64,000 bases of DNA from Pantoea sp. At-9b (GTDB taxonomy: Bacteria > Pseudomonadota > Gammaproteobacteria > Enterobacterales > Enterobacteriaceae): contig NC_014837.1 of assembly GCF_000175935.2 (NCBI RefSeq), positions 2,046,001-2,110,000 of the forward strand. The letters run 5' to 3'. Each line of letters opens with the position of its first letter. The first letter of the stretch is position 1. Below, piece by piece: positions 1-8,243 of this stretch. The notes beneath the pieces are model-generated. The model ran no database searches and was not told where the DNA came from. It saw only the letters and a program-made list of their open reading frames with translations. The translations under genes were made by a program, and so were the position numbers.

Positions 1-253
1 GCCCCGCGCGGCGCGCCTGCAACAGATTGAGGCGCATCTCGATGATACCTGGTGGAGCTGGATTGGCGGTTGTGGTGATGACGATGTGTTCTATTACCGG
101 CTGCAAAGCCCGGTAGTGATGCTGGAGTTTGATCATCACAGCGGCATGTGGCTGACCAATGAAGAACCGGCGCGCTTCCATATCCACACCATTACCCGGA
201 TTCCCAACGGAAACGACTACGGCAAGGCGTTGTTGTCGCAGTTGCAGAAGTAA
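1..253 (+). CDS. DUF3500 family protein, C-terminal fragment
   Basis: An open reading frame runs in from the left edge and stops at a TAA at 251-253, giving 83 visible residues. The end contains a His-rich block, FHIHTITRIPNGNDYGKALL, and an EFDHHSG segment, which I recognise as the end of DUF3500 proteins. Many members of that family carry an export signal and their function is unknown; the N-terminus here lies outside the window. An inverted repeat follows within 125 bases, so this gene probably ends its transcript here. The family call is fairly safe; no function is assigned. Confidence 0.75.
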   Translation, partial: PRAARLQQIEAHLDDTWWSWIGGCGDDDVFYYRLQSPVVMLEFDHHSGMWLTNEEPARFHIHTITRIPNGNDYGKALLSQLQK

Positions 254-374
254 GCTCAGGCGCAACGCCTGAATTCCTGTCGTACCGGGTGACGTCGTTC
301 TGCCCGGATAACCCACAGCGTCCGTTAACCGTTCCCGGCAGGGATTTCGGACGGCCTCGCTGTGTCCCAAATTG

Positions 375-447
375 GTAGCGGCGCGATTTATCGCGCAGTT
401 ATCTTGCCGCTTTTGAGAAAAATCTGCGCGATAAATCGCGCTGCTAC
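375..447. repeat. REP-like inverted pair (GTAGCGGCGCGATTTATCGCGC unit)
   Basis: A forward unit, GTAGCG followed by GCGCGATTTATCGCGC, is separated by about 29 bases from its reverse complement ending in GCTGCTAC. Each half is a small palindrome and the pair can fold into one large cruciform. This is the first of about ten copies in the window; the right arm has one changed base (CTGCTAC instead of CCGCTAC). It lies between the DUF3500 gene and the porin gene, and may act in transcript stability or as a REP-type non-autonomous element. Confidence 0.9.
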
Positions 448-475
448 ACATCATTAATGACGAGGTTATCAGGCA

Positions 476-1810
476 ATGCATGTTCACAAAAAAGCCAAAA
501 TTGCTGCATTAACCGTAGTGCCTCTGGCGTTGTTCTGCGGTACTTGCTGTGCGGAGGCATCACCTGCAACAGACTCCGACAGCTTTAATGACTGGCTCGC
601 ACAAGGCAACATCTCCGGCGAGCTGAAAACCATGACCTTTTTTAAAGAGTTCAGCGGTACTCAGGTCAATAAACGGACCAGCTCGGCGGGCGGTGATATC
701 CAGTATCGCAGTCCTGAGATTGGCGGTTTTAGCGCCGGGGTCGGGGTCTATGGCGCTTATAACCTCGGGCTGAATCCTTCCGACCCGGAACGTACTGAAA
801 TCTATCTGCCGTCGGAAAATACCACGGTACTGGGGAAAGCTTTCCTGCGCTATCAGGGGTATGGCTTTGATCTCCAGGGAGGACGTTTTGGTCTGGATAC
901 GCCGTTTGCCAATGAAGGCGAAGGCTGGACCATGATCCCGGCGTTGTATCAGGGGTTCGGCGGCAGCTATGCCTTTGATGAAAAAGGTGATCTGAAACTG
1001 AATGCGTATCGCATCTACCGCTTCAAACCGGAAAGTTCCGACCAGTTCGGCAAAGGCGATGCCGGTAATCCAGAAATCGAGGACACCAGCATGCCGTCGG
1101 TGGACAGCGACGGCTTCACTACGGTGGGGCTGCGCTACGGTCAGCAGTGGAATACGGTGGCGGAAGCCTGGTACTACAACTTCGATAAACGCGCCCAACT
1201 CGGCTACGGTGGGGTCCAGCTACCGGTTTCAGCGTTGAAATTCGGCAACTGGACGCCGTACTGGGGCGCGCAGTATCTGCATGAATGGGATGCCAGCGAC
1301 CAGGCGTATCCTTATCACAATATCGATACTGACCTCTATTCGGGGCGTATCGGCATGAAAACCCGCAATCACGATCTGTATTTCGCCGCCACTTATGTGC
1401 CGCGCAAAGATGATGCCTTCCTCAATGGCGGCTTCTTCGCCCCCTACAGCTACGGGATTTATGATCATACCCCGCTGGAGAGTGGGCAGCCGCTGGTGTC
1501 GATGGTCACCACCAACCAGCCGGGCAAGGCCTTTGCCTTACGCTATGCCTACCATGATGAAAAGTATCTTGGGGTGTTCGGCGTGACGCGTTTGGAGCTG
1601 GAGGATTCCAGCGGGATCTACTATCCGTTACCGGCGGAGAACATCAACGCCGCCTTTATGATCCTTGGCTATAACCTCACGCCGCGTCTGCATCTGGAGT
1701 TCGAATTTGACTACGTCCATTCGCCCAATGAGGTGACGGGGAACTACCATGCGGAACGTCTGCGCCTGGTGTATCGCTTTGGCGCGAAAATGGCCGATGA
1801 TGATTATTAA
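476..1810 (+). CDS. OprD-family outer membrane porin
   Basis: 444 residues. The N-terminus (lysine-rich, then a hydrophobic stretch ending near CCAEA, about residue 27) is a Sec signal peptide. The mature protein alternates short beta-strand-like segments rich in Tyr, Gly and aromatic residues and ends in a strand ending near RLVYRFGAKMADDDY, typical of the 18-strand OprD substrate-specific porins. The family admits amino acids, aromatic acids and sugars acids one type at a time. An AGG-rich site precedes the ATG. A RidA gene follows 12 bases downstream, so the two are probably co-transcribed. The nearby aromatic catabolic operon makes an aromatic acid a reasonable substrate guess, but nothing in the sequence proves it. 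Confidence 0.85.
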   Translation: MHVHKKAKIAALTVVPLALFCGTCCAEASPATDSDSFNDWLAQGNISGELKTMTFFKEFSGTQVNKRTSSAGGDIQYRSPEIGGFSAGVGVYGAYNLGLNPSDPERTEIYLPSENTTVLGKAFLRYQGYGFDLQGGRFGLDTPFANEGEGWTMIPALYQGFGGSYAFDEKGDLKLNAYRIYRFKPESSDQFGKGDAGNPEIEDTSMPSVDSDGFTTVGLRYGQQWNTVAEAWYYNFDKRAQLGYGGVQLPVSALKFGNWTPYWGAQYLHEWDASDQAYPYHNIDTDLYSGRIGMKTRNHDLYFAATYVPRKDDAFLNGGFFAPYSYGIYDHTPLESGQPLVSMVTTNQPGKAFALRYAYHDEKYLGVFGVTRLELEDSSGIYYPLPAENINAAFMILGYNLTPRLHLEFEFDYVHSPNEVTGNYHAERLRLVYRFGAKMADDDY

Positions 1811-1822
1811 TCAGGAGATGAT

Positions 1823-2209
1823 ATGAGCCGTCGCGAAAGTATCTATATTGACGCCTTCCCCCATGCCAATCCGATCCCGGCGGCGTGTCGGGTAGGGGCG
1901 ATGTTGTATTCCGGGGTGATCTACGGACGTGACCCGCAGACCCAGCAGGTGCCCGCCGATCTCGCTCAGCAGTGCGCGCTGATGTTTAGCCATATTGAAA
2001 GCATCGTCAAGGCAGCGGGGGGCACGCTGAACGATGTGATCAAGGTGACACTCTGGATGCAGGACAAATCGCAGCGTGAGGTGGTGAATCACTTTTGGCT
2101 GGCGGCGTTCCCGGACGAGAACTCGCGTCCGGCGCGCCATGCGCTGGACGGGAACTTCAGCGGTAATACCTTAATTCAGTGCGATTTTATCGCCGTCCTC
2201 GATCGCTAA
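1823..2209 (+). CDS. RidA (YjgF/YER057c) family protein
   Basis: 128 residues, the usual RidA length. Family signs are the LYSGVIYGRDP segment near residue 29, a middle region VKAAGGTLNDVIKVTLWM and the SRPARHAL block near residue 100, whose arginine aligns with the substrate-binding arginine of RidA. RidA proteins hydrolyse reactive enamine/imine intermediates; some relatives act as 2-aminomuconate deaminases in aromatic amine breakdown. AGGAG at 1813-1817 fits the ATG at 1823. It sits directly behind the porin gene and is followed by a terminator, so porin and RidA form a two-gene unit. Whether it takes part in the aromatic pathway next door is inference. Confidence 0.88.
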   Translation: MSRRESIYIDAFPHANPIPAACRVGAMLYSGVIYGRDPQTQQVPADLAQQCALMFSHIESIVKAAGGTLNDVIKVTLWMQDKSQREVVNHFWLAAFPDENSRPARHALDGNFSGNTLIQCDFIAVLDR

Positions 2210-2217
2210 TCCCTCAT

Positions 2218-2249
2218 TGCGGGCAGTGATTGTATCTGCCCGCACCTTT
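2218..2249 (+). terminator. Rho-independent-type terminator after the porin-ridA unit
   Basis: TGCGGGCAG and CTGCCCGCA form a perfect 9-bp stem with a 9-base loop, followed by CCTTTCTCT. It begins nine bases after the RidA stop codon. The T tract is interrupted, so the call is likely rather than certain. Confidence 0.7.
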
Positions 2250-2304
2250 CTCTATATTCCCTGTTCAACGGAAACGATTGCTGTAACGACTTGGACTATG
2301 TCGG

Positions 2305-2322
2305 AAATTTCGATATATTTAA
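2305..2322. promoter_or_regulatory. Candidate operator upstream of the PadR gene
   Basis: An AT-rich stretch AAATTTCGATATATTTAA lies about 50 bases before the PadR start. It contains GATATATT, seven of eight bases matching the GATATATC palindrome found twice before the dioxygenase operon at 10604-10630. PadR regulators commonly bind short AT-rich inverted repeats in their own promoter, so autoregulation is plausible. This is pattern matching only. Confidence 0.35.
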
Positions 2323-2370
2323 ATTCAGTGATCATTGTGTGGTTATTCGGACAACTGCGTGGGGGCAGTC

Positions 2371-3192
2371 ATGGTTGGACAAAGCGAATTGGATACGCAG
2401 CCTGCGGCTGGCAAAACGGGTCGCCGGGCGCGCGCTTTCGATTACGGCGAGTTGCGCCTGCTGTTGCTGGCGATTATCGCCAAACAGCCCAGCCACGGTT
2501 ATGAGCTGATTCATGAAGTGAATGAACGTCTGGGCGGCACCTACAAACCCAGCCCTGGCGTGCTCTATCCGGCGCTTACCTGGCTGTACGATCGCGGCTA
2601 CGCCGAAATCGATTTAGAGAAGGGTGGCCGTAAACGCTACCGCATCACCGACGAAGGGAATGCATTCCTCAGCGCCAATAAAACCGTGATTGATATGCTG
2701 GTGGCGCGCGTGGTGCCCAAGGCGCAGGGGCATGGCAAGTCGCCGCAGGCGATTGTTGAGGCGATGGATCATCTGAAACGTGCGCTCAGTCTGCGTGCCA
2801 AAATGGAGCCGGTGGCGGATCAGGTGGTCACGCGTATCGGGGAGATTATCCATGTTGCCGCCAACCAGATCGAAGCGTTGCTGAATGCGCCCACTTTAAG
2901 CGCAGGGGCGGCAAAATGTGTGGCGGATATCGTGACGCCGAATGGCGAGCGTTTTCTGCGCCGCCTCGGTAGCCACTTTCAGCATCGCACGCCGGTGGTG
3001 ATGGATGAGAACAGCGGCCATTTTCGCATGAGTATGGGCGAAGTCCGCATGGAAGTCCTGGAGGGCATTTTTCGCGTCACCCTCACCGCGCTGAATGAGG
3101 AGAAGTTGACCGAGATGCAGCATATTCTGGTGCGTCATCTGGAAGAGGCTGCGGTGCGCGAAACGCTGGAAGTGATATGGCAGCCGGTTTAA
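2371..3192 (+). CDS. PadR-family regulator fused to a DUF2218 domain
   Basis: 273 residues from the ATG at 2371. Residues about 25-100 are a PadR winged helix (LRLLLLAIIAKQPSHGYEL, PSPGVLYPALTWLYDRGY, GGRKRYRITDEG). A helical linker follows, and the last 90 residues (ADIVTPNGERFLRRLGSHF, then MDENSGHFRMSMGEVRMEVL) resemble DUF2218, a small domain often encoded beside siderophore-utilisation genes. PadR proteins are ligand- or metal-responsive repressors; E. coli YqjI is a nickel-responsive PadR protein controlling a ferric reductase. The gene converges on the aromatic operon and is the nearest regulator to it. An earlier in-frame start at 2335 would add 12 unremarkable residues. Domain fusion is read from sequence; the role is inferred. 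Confidence 0.82.
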   Translation: MVGQSELDTQPAAGKTGRRARAFDYGELRLLLLAIIAKQPSHGYELIHEVNERLGGTYKPSPGVLYPALTWLYDRGYAEIDLEKGGRKRYRITDEGNAFLSANKTVIDMLVARVVPKAQGHGKSPQAIVEAMDHLKRALSLRAKMEPVADQVVTRIGEIIHVAANQIEALLNAPTLSAGAAKCVADIVTPNGERFLRRLGSHFQHRTPVVMDENSGHFRMSMGEVRMEVLEGIFRVTLTALNEEKLTEMQHILVRHLEEAAVRETLEVIWQPV

Positions 3193-3202
3193 GGTAAAAA
3201 CC

Positions 3203-3263
3203 GCGCGATAAATCGCGCCGCTACCGAAATTTGCCCGGTCCGTAGCGGCGCGATTTATCGCGC
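3203..3263. repeat. REP-like pair in tail-to-tail orientation
   Basis: The reverse unit (GCGCGATAAATCGCGCCGCTAC without its usual partner on the left) comes first and the forward unit GTAGCGGCGCGATTTATCGCGC second, separated by 17 bases. This is the opposite arrangement from most copies in the window, where the GTAGC ends face outward. It fills the gap between the convergent PadR and aldolase genes and ends 13 bases from the aldolase stop. Confidence 0.88.
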
Positions 3264-3275
3264 AGATCAGTGCGG

Positions 3276-4040
3276 CTAACGAAAATCCGCCGCCAGTGCT
3301 GAGGTGGCTTTCACCAACAACCCGACATCGCTGCCCACCGCCACAAAGGTCGCGCCCAGCGCCAGATAACGGGCGCAAAGCGTTGGATCTGCGCTTAATA
3401 TTCCCGCCGCTTTGCCATGTGACTGAATACGCACCAACGCCGCTTCAACCACGTCCTGGACTTCCGGCGCACCCGGCTTGCCGGGAAACCCCATGTCTGC
3501 TGCCAGATCGGCAGGCCCAATAAATACGCCATCGACCCCGTCGGTCGCCGCAATCGCATCCAGCTGCGCCAGCCCGGCACGACTCTCCACCTGTAGCAAC
3601 AGGCAAATCTGTGCATTGGCGGTGGTGAGATAATCTGGCGTGCGATTAAAGGCCGAGGCCCGTGCCAGCGCTGCACCCACACCGCGTATGCCGTGCGGCG
3701 GATAACGCACCGCTTGCACCAACCTCTGCGCCTGTTCGGCACTTTCCACCATGGGGATCAGCAGCGTCTGCGCGCCAATGTCCAGCAACTGTTTGATCAG
3801 CCAGGGGGCATCCATTGGCGCGCGAACTACCGTATGGGCCGGGGAAGCGGCCAGGGCCTGCAACTGTTGCATCAACAGCGGCACATCATTAGGGGCGTGC
3901 TCGCCATCCAGCAGCAACCAGTCAAACCCGGCCCCGCCACAAATTTCGGCGCTGTAAGGGCTGGCGAGCGCCAGCCACAGGCCAATTTGCGGCTGTTTGT
4001 TGTGTAGCGCCTGTTTAAAACCATTGATGGGTGCGGACAT
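3276..4040 (-). CDS. HpcH/HpaI family aldolase
   Basis: 254 residues from the ATG at 4040, close to the 250-270 usual for HpaI, which cleaves 4-hydroxy-2-oxoheptanedioate to pyruvate and succinic semialdehyde using a divalent metal. Visible family signs: [20 protein letters not shown], the [11 protein letters not shown] block near residue 42, [23 protein letters not shown] with the metal-binding glutamate, and [17 protein letters not shown]. It is the last gene of the minus-strand operon, seven bases after the hydratase. The actual aldehyde product depends on the unknown pathway substrate. Family very sure, substrate not. Confidence 0.9.
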   Translation of the reverse strand: MSAPINGFKQALHNKQPQIGLWLALASPYSAEICGGAGFDWLLLDGEHAPNDVPLLMQQLQALAASPAHTVVRAPMDAPWLIKQLLDIGAQTLLIPMVESAEQAQRLVQAVRYPPHGIRGVGAALARASAFNRTPDYLTTANAQICLLLQVESRAGLAQLDAIAATDGVDGVFIGPADLAADMGFPGKPGAPEVQDVVEAALVRIQSHGKAAGILSADPTLCARYLALGATFVAVGSDVGLLVKATSALAADFR

Positions 4041-4047
4041 CGTTACC

Positions 4048-4851
4048 TCACGCAAAGTAGCAGCTGACGGAACCGTGGCGGCCATAGTCAGCATGAATGG
4101 TGTCACCATGACGGGCTTCAATCGGACGGATAAACGAACCGGCGAGGACGATTTGCCCGGCGGCAAGGTGGTCACCATAGTGCGCCAGCCGGTTTGCCAG
4201 CCAGGCAATACCGCGTGCCGGATGGTTCAGCACGCCGGCACCCAGCCCGGTCTCCTCGACGGTGGCATTGCGTGCCACAATCGCGCCCATCCAGCGCATA
4301 TCGACATTTTCTGGCGCGAACAACTGGCTGCCTAATACGATGCCTGCATTGGCGGCATTATCAGCGACGGTATCGACGATAGTGCGCGCTTTGCCGCTGG
4401 CAGCATCGCTACGCACGATGCGGGTATCGAGGATCTCCAGCGCCGGTAGCACATAAGCGGTGGCGGCCAATACCGCTTCAACGTCCACGCCTGGCCCGCA
4501 CAGTGGTGCGTTGAGCACAAAGGCCAGTTCCGCCTCGATACGTGGCTGGATAAAGCGGTCAGCCGGGATGGTGGCCCCGTCATCAAACACCATGTTGTCG
4601 AACAGCACGCCGGAATCAGGGGTGTCGATATTCAGCGCGTACTGCATCGCTTTGGAGGTCAGGCCAATCTTCCAGCCAATCACCTTCCGGCCACCCTCAA
4701 TTTTTTGTCGCACCCACGCCTGCTGCACCGCATAAGCGTCATCCAGCGTCATCTCCGGGTAGCGCAGTGACAGCAATCCGGTCTGGCTGCGATGGCGCTC
4801 GGCCTGATCCAGCGCCGCGACGGCGGCTAACAATTCGCTCTGGCTTAACAT
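4048..4851 (-). CDS. 2-keto-4-pentenoate hydratase / 2-oxohept-3-ene-1,7-dioate hydratase (HpaH-like)
   Basis: 267 residues, full family length. The pattern [54 protein letters not shown] and the C-terminal [27 protein letters not shown] belongs to the MhpD/HpaH hydratases. These add water to the 2-oxoalkenoate formed after ring cleavage, producing the 4-hydroxy-2-oxo acid used by the next gene's aldolase. The KIGLTS motif and the C7-type aldolase partner favour a dicarboxylic (HpaH-like) substrate. It is two bases from the FAH-family gene upstream, indicating translational coupling in one operon. Confidence 0.88.
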   Translation of the reverse strand: MLSQSELLAAVAALDQAERHRSQTGLLSLRYPEMTLDDAYAVQQAWVRQKIEGGRKVIGWKIGLTSKAMQYALNIDTPDSGVLFDNMVFDDGATIPADRFIQPRIEAELAFVLNAPLCGPGVDVEAVLAATAYVLPALEILDTRIVRSDAASGKARTIVDTVADNAANAGIVLGSQLFAPENVDMRWMGAIVARNATVEETGLGAGVLNHPARGIAWLANRLAHYGDHLAAGQIVLAGSFIRPIEARHGDTIHADYGRHGSVSCYFA

Positions 4852-4853
4852 GG

Positions 4854-5729
4854 TTACACCTCATCCTGAACGTGGTTGCGCAGGGTGCCGATGCCTTCAG
4901 CATGCACCTCAATCACATCGCCAGGCTTCAGCCAGATTGGCGGTTCGAAACGCGCGCCCGCGCCCGTAGGGGTGCCGGTAAAAATGATGTCGCCAGGATT
5001 GAGCGGGATAAAGGTCGAGATATAGGCGATGATCCAGCTAAATGAGAAGGTCATGTTGCGGGTACGATCGTCCTGACGCAGCTCGCCGTTAACATAGGTG
5101 GTCAGACGGATATCGGCGATCTGCGCAGCATCGGTAAAGGGCACCAGCCACGGGCCAATCGCGCCGGATCGATAGAAGTTTTTGCCCTGGGTGACATTGA
5201 ATTTGCTGTGCCGCACCCAGTCACGCACCGTGCCTTCATTGCCGACGGTGATAGCGGCGATATGGTCTAACGCTGCATTTTCGGCGATGCGGCGGCCAGA
5301 TTTGCCGATCACGATCACCACTTCACCTTCGTAATCAAGCTGTGCGCTCTCGGCAGGGCGCAGCAGCGGTTGCTGATGTCCGGTGAGTGATTCAGGAAAA
5401 CGGACGAACATCGACGGGTAATCCGGTGCGCTCTGTCCGTCTTTATATTCGGCGTTGCGGTTAGGATAGTTGACACCGATACACAGAATTTTGCCCGGTT
5501 GCTGAAGCGGCATCTCAAACTGGATTTCGCTCAGGGCATAATCCACCGGCAGGTGTTGCGCTTCGGCGGCCAGCGCGGCGAGGGCGTTATCCGCGATCAC
5601 GGCATCCAGTGTCGGCCAGCGATCGGCAAAGTGCCGCGTCAGGTCAATCACGCCAGCTCCACTGACTAAACCATAAGCATCTACCTGACCTTGTTCGGCG
5701 GAAAAGCGGATAAATTGCGGTCGTTCCAC
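4854..5729 (-). CDS. Fumarylacetoacetate hydrolase family protein
   Basis: 291 residues from a GTG at 5729, chosen because GGGAGA lies six bases before it and the extra upstream 26 residues are not family-like. The FAH fold signature is clear: CIGVNYPNRNAEY near residue 94, LDYEGEVVIVIGKSGRRI with metal-binding glutamates, GNEGTVRDWVRHSKFNVTQGK and the FTGTPTGAGARF block. Relatives hydrolyse C-C bonds in beta-diketo acids or, as HpaG, decarboxylate and isomerise the homoprotocatechuate ring-cleavage product. A single-domain protein like this is more typical of a hydrolase/ acylpyruvase or 4-oxalocrotonate-type role; I cannot choose. The 120-base gap to the amidohydrolase gene upstream carries no obvious terminator. 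Confidence 0.85.
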   Translation of the reverse strand: MERPQFIRFSAEQGQVDAYGLVSGAGVIDLTRHFADRWPTLDAVIADNALAALAAEAQHLPVDYALSEIQFEMPLQQPGKILCIGVNYPNRNAEYKDGQSAPDYPSMFVRFPESLTGHQQPLLRPAESAQLDYEGEVVIVIGKSGRRIAENAALDHIAAITVGNEGTVRDWVRHSKFNVTQGKNFYRSGAIGPWLVPFTDAAQIADIRLTTYVNGELRQDDRTRNMTFSFSWIIAYISTFIPLNPGDIIFTGTPTGAGARFEPPIWLKPGDVIEVHAEGIGTLRNHVQDEV

Positions 5730-5849
5730 GGGGTTTCTCCCTATTTTGGCAAAAATGCGGCGAGCAGAAGCCCGCCGCTCCCAGCATGAAGGCTGAGCAG
5801 TTTTCAAGACACAGGAGGGTTTACGGCGTTGACGCAGCGCCGTGGCGCG

Positions 5850-6896
5850 TTATGCCAGGTTAAACATGCGCGCGGCGTTACCACCCAAAATGTTGGCTTT
5901 GTCTTCGGCGCTGATATCCAGACTCTCAATGGTTTCAATGCCTTTGAAGAACCAGTCCTTACGGATCGGGTAGGAGCTGCCGTACAGGATGTTTTTGCCG
6001 CCGATCACCTTCACCGCCGCTTCCAGCTGCGCTTTACCCCATTGCGGCGCGCCGGAGGTATCGAAGAAGATGTTGTTGCTCAACTGCGCGCGCAGGTTGC
6101 CCGTGCCGGTCTGGAAACGATCCACTGCATCGTTAAACTGATGTTGTGGCGGTACCAGCATATCGGCGAAGGCGTAGAACGCGCCGCCCAACATGGAGTG
6201 GATAAAACGCAGATTGGGCAGCTCATCAAACATGCCGCTGAACAGCTCGCGACCGACCGCTGTTGCCTGATCCACGCAGCGCCCAAACTGGCGACGTTGG
6301 TTGGTGTAAGGCAGCACCGAGTTGAAGTCCACTGGCAGCGGGGTGTGGTGGACCACCACCGGTACCTTAAGATCGTTGAGGAACGTCAGGTACGGACGGA
6401 AGGCCGGATCGTCGAGATAGATTTGACCGTAGTGCGCCACGATCTGCGCGCCACGGAAACCGAGTTGATTCAGGCAGCGATCCACTTCGCGCAGGCAATC
6501 GTCGGTGCCCCACGGTGGCACGACCGCCAACGCGGACATGCGGCCTTCGCTGCGCTTCACGTATTCCGCCATACGGGTGTTGACCTCTTTACAGGTCTCC
6601 AGATCCAGCCACTCCTGCCATACCGGCAGACGGAAAATGGCATGGTCGACCCCGGCTTTCTCCATATCCGCCAACTGGCTTTCCAGCGTGTATTGCCCTT
6701 CGGCATAGTTCAGGTTAACAAAGCCTTTCGGCTGCTCGATGATCAGCTGGCTCAGTTCCTTGCCTTCAATTTTCTCCACGCGGGTGTGCACGCCATACTG
6801 TTTTGGCACGCAGTCGAGAAATGAATTCAGCAGTTTCTTGTCAGAAAACAGCTCGCCCGGCAGCCAGTGCATGTTGGCATCGATAATCTTGCTCAT
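5850..6896 (-). CDS. Amidohydrolase_2 family metalloenzyme (ACMSD / LigY-like)
   Basis: 348 residues. DANMHWLPGELF at the N-terminus supplies the usual first histidine region, AQIVAHYGQIYLDDPAF and VPVVVHHTPLP the middle, LRFIHSMLGG the second histidine, and ILYGSSYPI the C-terminal acidic/serine block. The family includes ACMS decarboxylase, gamma-resorcylate decarboxylase and the meta-cleavage hydrolase LigY. The first motif reads NMH where many members have DxHxH, so the metal site deserves a check. A good AAGGA precedes the ATG. In this operon it could decarboxylate an aromatic acid, decarboxylate a ring-cleavage product, or hydrolyse it. Family sure; reaction unknown. Confidence 0.82.
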   Translation of the reverse strand: MSKIIDANMHWLPGELFSDKKLLNSFLDCVPKQYGVHTRVEKIEGKELSQLIIEQPKGFVNLNYAEGQYTLESQLADMEKAGVDHAIFRLPVWQEWLDLETCKEVNTRMAEYVKRSEGRMSALAVVPPWGTDDCLREVDRCLNQLGFRGAQIVAHYGQIYLDDPAFRPYLTFLNDLKVPVVVHHTPLPVDFNSVLPYTNQRRQFGRCVDQATAVGRELFSGMFDELPNLRFIHSMLGGAFYAFADMLVPPQHQFNDAVDRFQTGTGNLRAQLSNNIFFDTSGAPQWGKAQLEAAVKVIGGKNILYGSSYPIRKDWFFKGIETIESLDISAEDKANILGGNAARMFNLA

Positions 6897-6931
6897 AGTC
6901 AGTTCCTTTCTGTCTCAATTAAGGGGGTAAA

Positions 6932-8218
6932 TTATTTTTGGGTGGCAAAAACCGATTGGTATTTCGTCGGTTGGTCGGTCTCTTTTTCTGTCGGGATGCG
7001 CATACCGGCTTTGGCGTGGTACTCGCTGAAAATCGACAGGGCTTCTTCGTGCGGGAAGATTTTTTCAATGTCGTCGAACGGTTTACCACCGCTGCGTTCT
7101 TCGACGATACGGCGCACCACTTCCGGGCCTTCACCGCGTGATGCCAGCACCAGCCAGTTCACCTTCTCGCGGCGTTCCAGCTCGTAGGCTTGCAGCGCGG
7201 CGACCGGGTCGGCGATGCTGGCCAGTTTTTCGGCGATGACGCGGGCATCAACAAACGCCTGACAGACGCTGTTGCCACCGCGCGGATACATGGCATGAGC
7301 CGCATCGCCGAGCAGGGTGATACGGCCAAATGACCATTGCGGTAACGGGTCATGGTCGATCAGCGGGAACAGGTAGCATTCACGGGCGTTGCGGATCATG
7401 GCGCTGACATCGATAAAATCGAGCTGACAGTCGTCAAACACATGCTCGATCTCTTTGACGCCAGTCTCCTGGTTCCAGTCTTCTTCGCTTTGTGGCTTCT
7501 CGTCCTGTTCAATCACCCAGTTCACCAGCTGATTACCTTTGCCATCGACGTTGTTCTGGATCGGATAAACGATCAGCGTGCCCTGACGAATCGGATCGCC
7601 AATATGCAGAATGCTGCCGCCGGTTTTGAACGGAGGCATCACCGTGACGCCGCGATATAAGGTCAGACCGGAGAAGTGGCTGCGGGCAGATTCCGGCAGC
7701 AATTTGCTGCGCACCACCGAACGAATGCCGTCGACGCCGATCACCACATCCGCGCGCACGCTTTGCGGCGCATTAGGGTTGAGACGGGTATCGAAATGTA
7801 CGGTGACGCCGCTGTCGTCCTGTTCGAAATGGCTGCAACGGCAACCGAGGGTGATGGCGTCCGCGCCCAGGCGTTCCTGCACCGCTCGGTACAACATCAT
7901 TTGCAGATGGCCGCGATGGACAAAGCGCTGGTCATATTCGTAACCCATATGCTTGCCGCACTGTTCAGCGAAAATCTGCTGGCCGTAGCCGGTATAGAAA
8001 ATGGATTCTTTGGCCTCTACCGAGATGTCGACAAACGCGTCATACAGGCCCATTTCGGTGATTTCTTTCACCGCGTAGGGTTTGATATCCACGCCGACGC
8101 CGAGTGGTTTGATTTCGGCCACGGCTTCAAACAGGCGCGGGCGAAAACCCTGTTGATGCAGACGTAGAGCAGCAGCCAGGCCAGCCGGGCCAGCACCAAT
8201 GATGACGATATCCAACAT
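6932..8218 (-). CDS. FAD-dependent aromatic monooxygenase (PhzS/salicylate hydroxylase-like)
   Basis: 428 residues. The N-terminal IIGAGPAGLAAALRLHQQG is a Rossmann FAD site, GVDGIRSVVRSKL is the DG motif binding FAD and NAD(P)H, and LLGDAAHAMYPRGGNSVCQAF is the GD motif of group A flavoprotein hydroxylases. The GVGVDIKPYAVKEITEMGL stretch resembles PhzS-type enzymes. Such enzymes hydroxylate a phenolic or heteroaromatic ring, often removing a carboxyl group, and would create the diol substrate for the ring-cleaving dioxygenase in the same operon. AGGAAG lies six bases from the ATG. Substrate unknown. Confidence 0.85.
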   Translation of the reverse strand: MLDIVIIGAGPAGLAAALRLHQQGFRPRLFEAVAEIKPLGVGVDIKPYAVKEITEMGLYDAFVDISVEAKESIFYTGYGQQIFAEQCGKHMGYEYDQRFVHRGHLQMMLYRAVQERLGADAITLGCRCSHFEQDDSGVTVHFDTRLNPNAPQSVRADVVIGVDGIRSVVRSKLLPESARSHFSGLTLYRGVTVMPPFKTGGSILHIGDPIRQGTLIVYPIQNNVDGKGNQLVNWVIEQDEKPQSEEDWNQETGVKEIEHVFDDCQLDFIDVSAMIRNARECYLFPLIDHDPLPQWSFGRITLLGDAAHAMYPRGGNSVCQAFVDARVIAEKLASIADPVAALQAYELERREKVNWLVLASRGEGPEVVRRIVEERSGGKPFDDIEKIFPHEEALSIFSEYHAKAGMRIPTEKETDQPTKYQSVFATQK

Positions 8219-8243
8219 AATGACTTCCTCTTGTTATTCAGAG

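Noticed and set aside
560..1198. Long open frame on the minus strand inside the porin gene
   Set aside because: It is antisense to a protein with clear porin features, has no recognisable domain, and its composition (many Arg, Ile, His) is typical of shadow frames in GC-rich genes.
5829..6824. 331-codon open frame on the plus strand over the amidohydrolase gene
   Set aside because: The opposite strand holds a complete Amidohydrolase_2 protein with a good ribosome site; this frame lacks motifs and a plausible start site.
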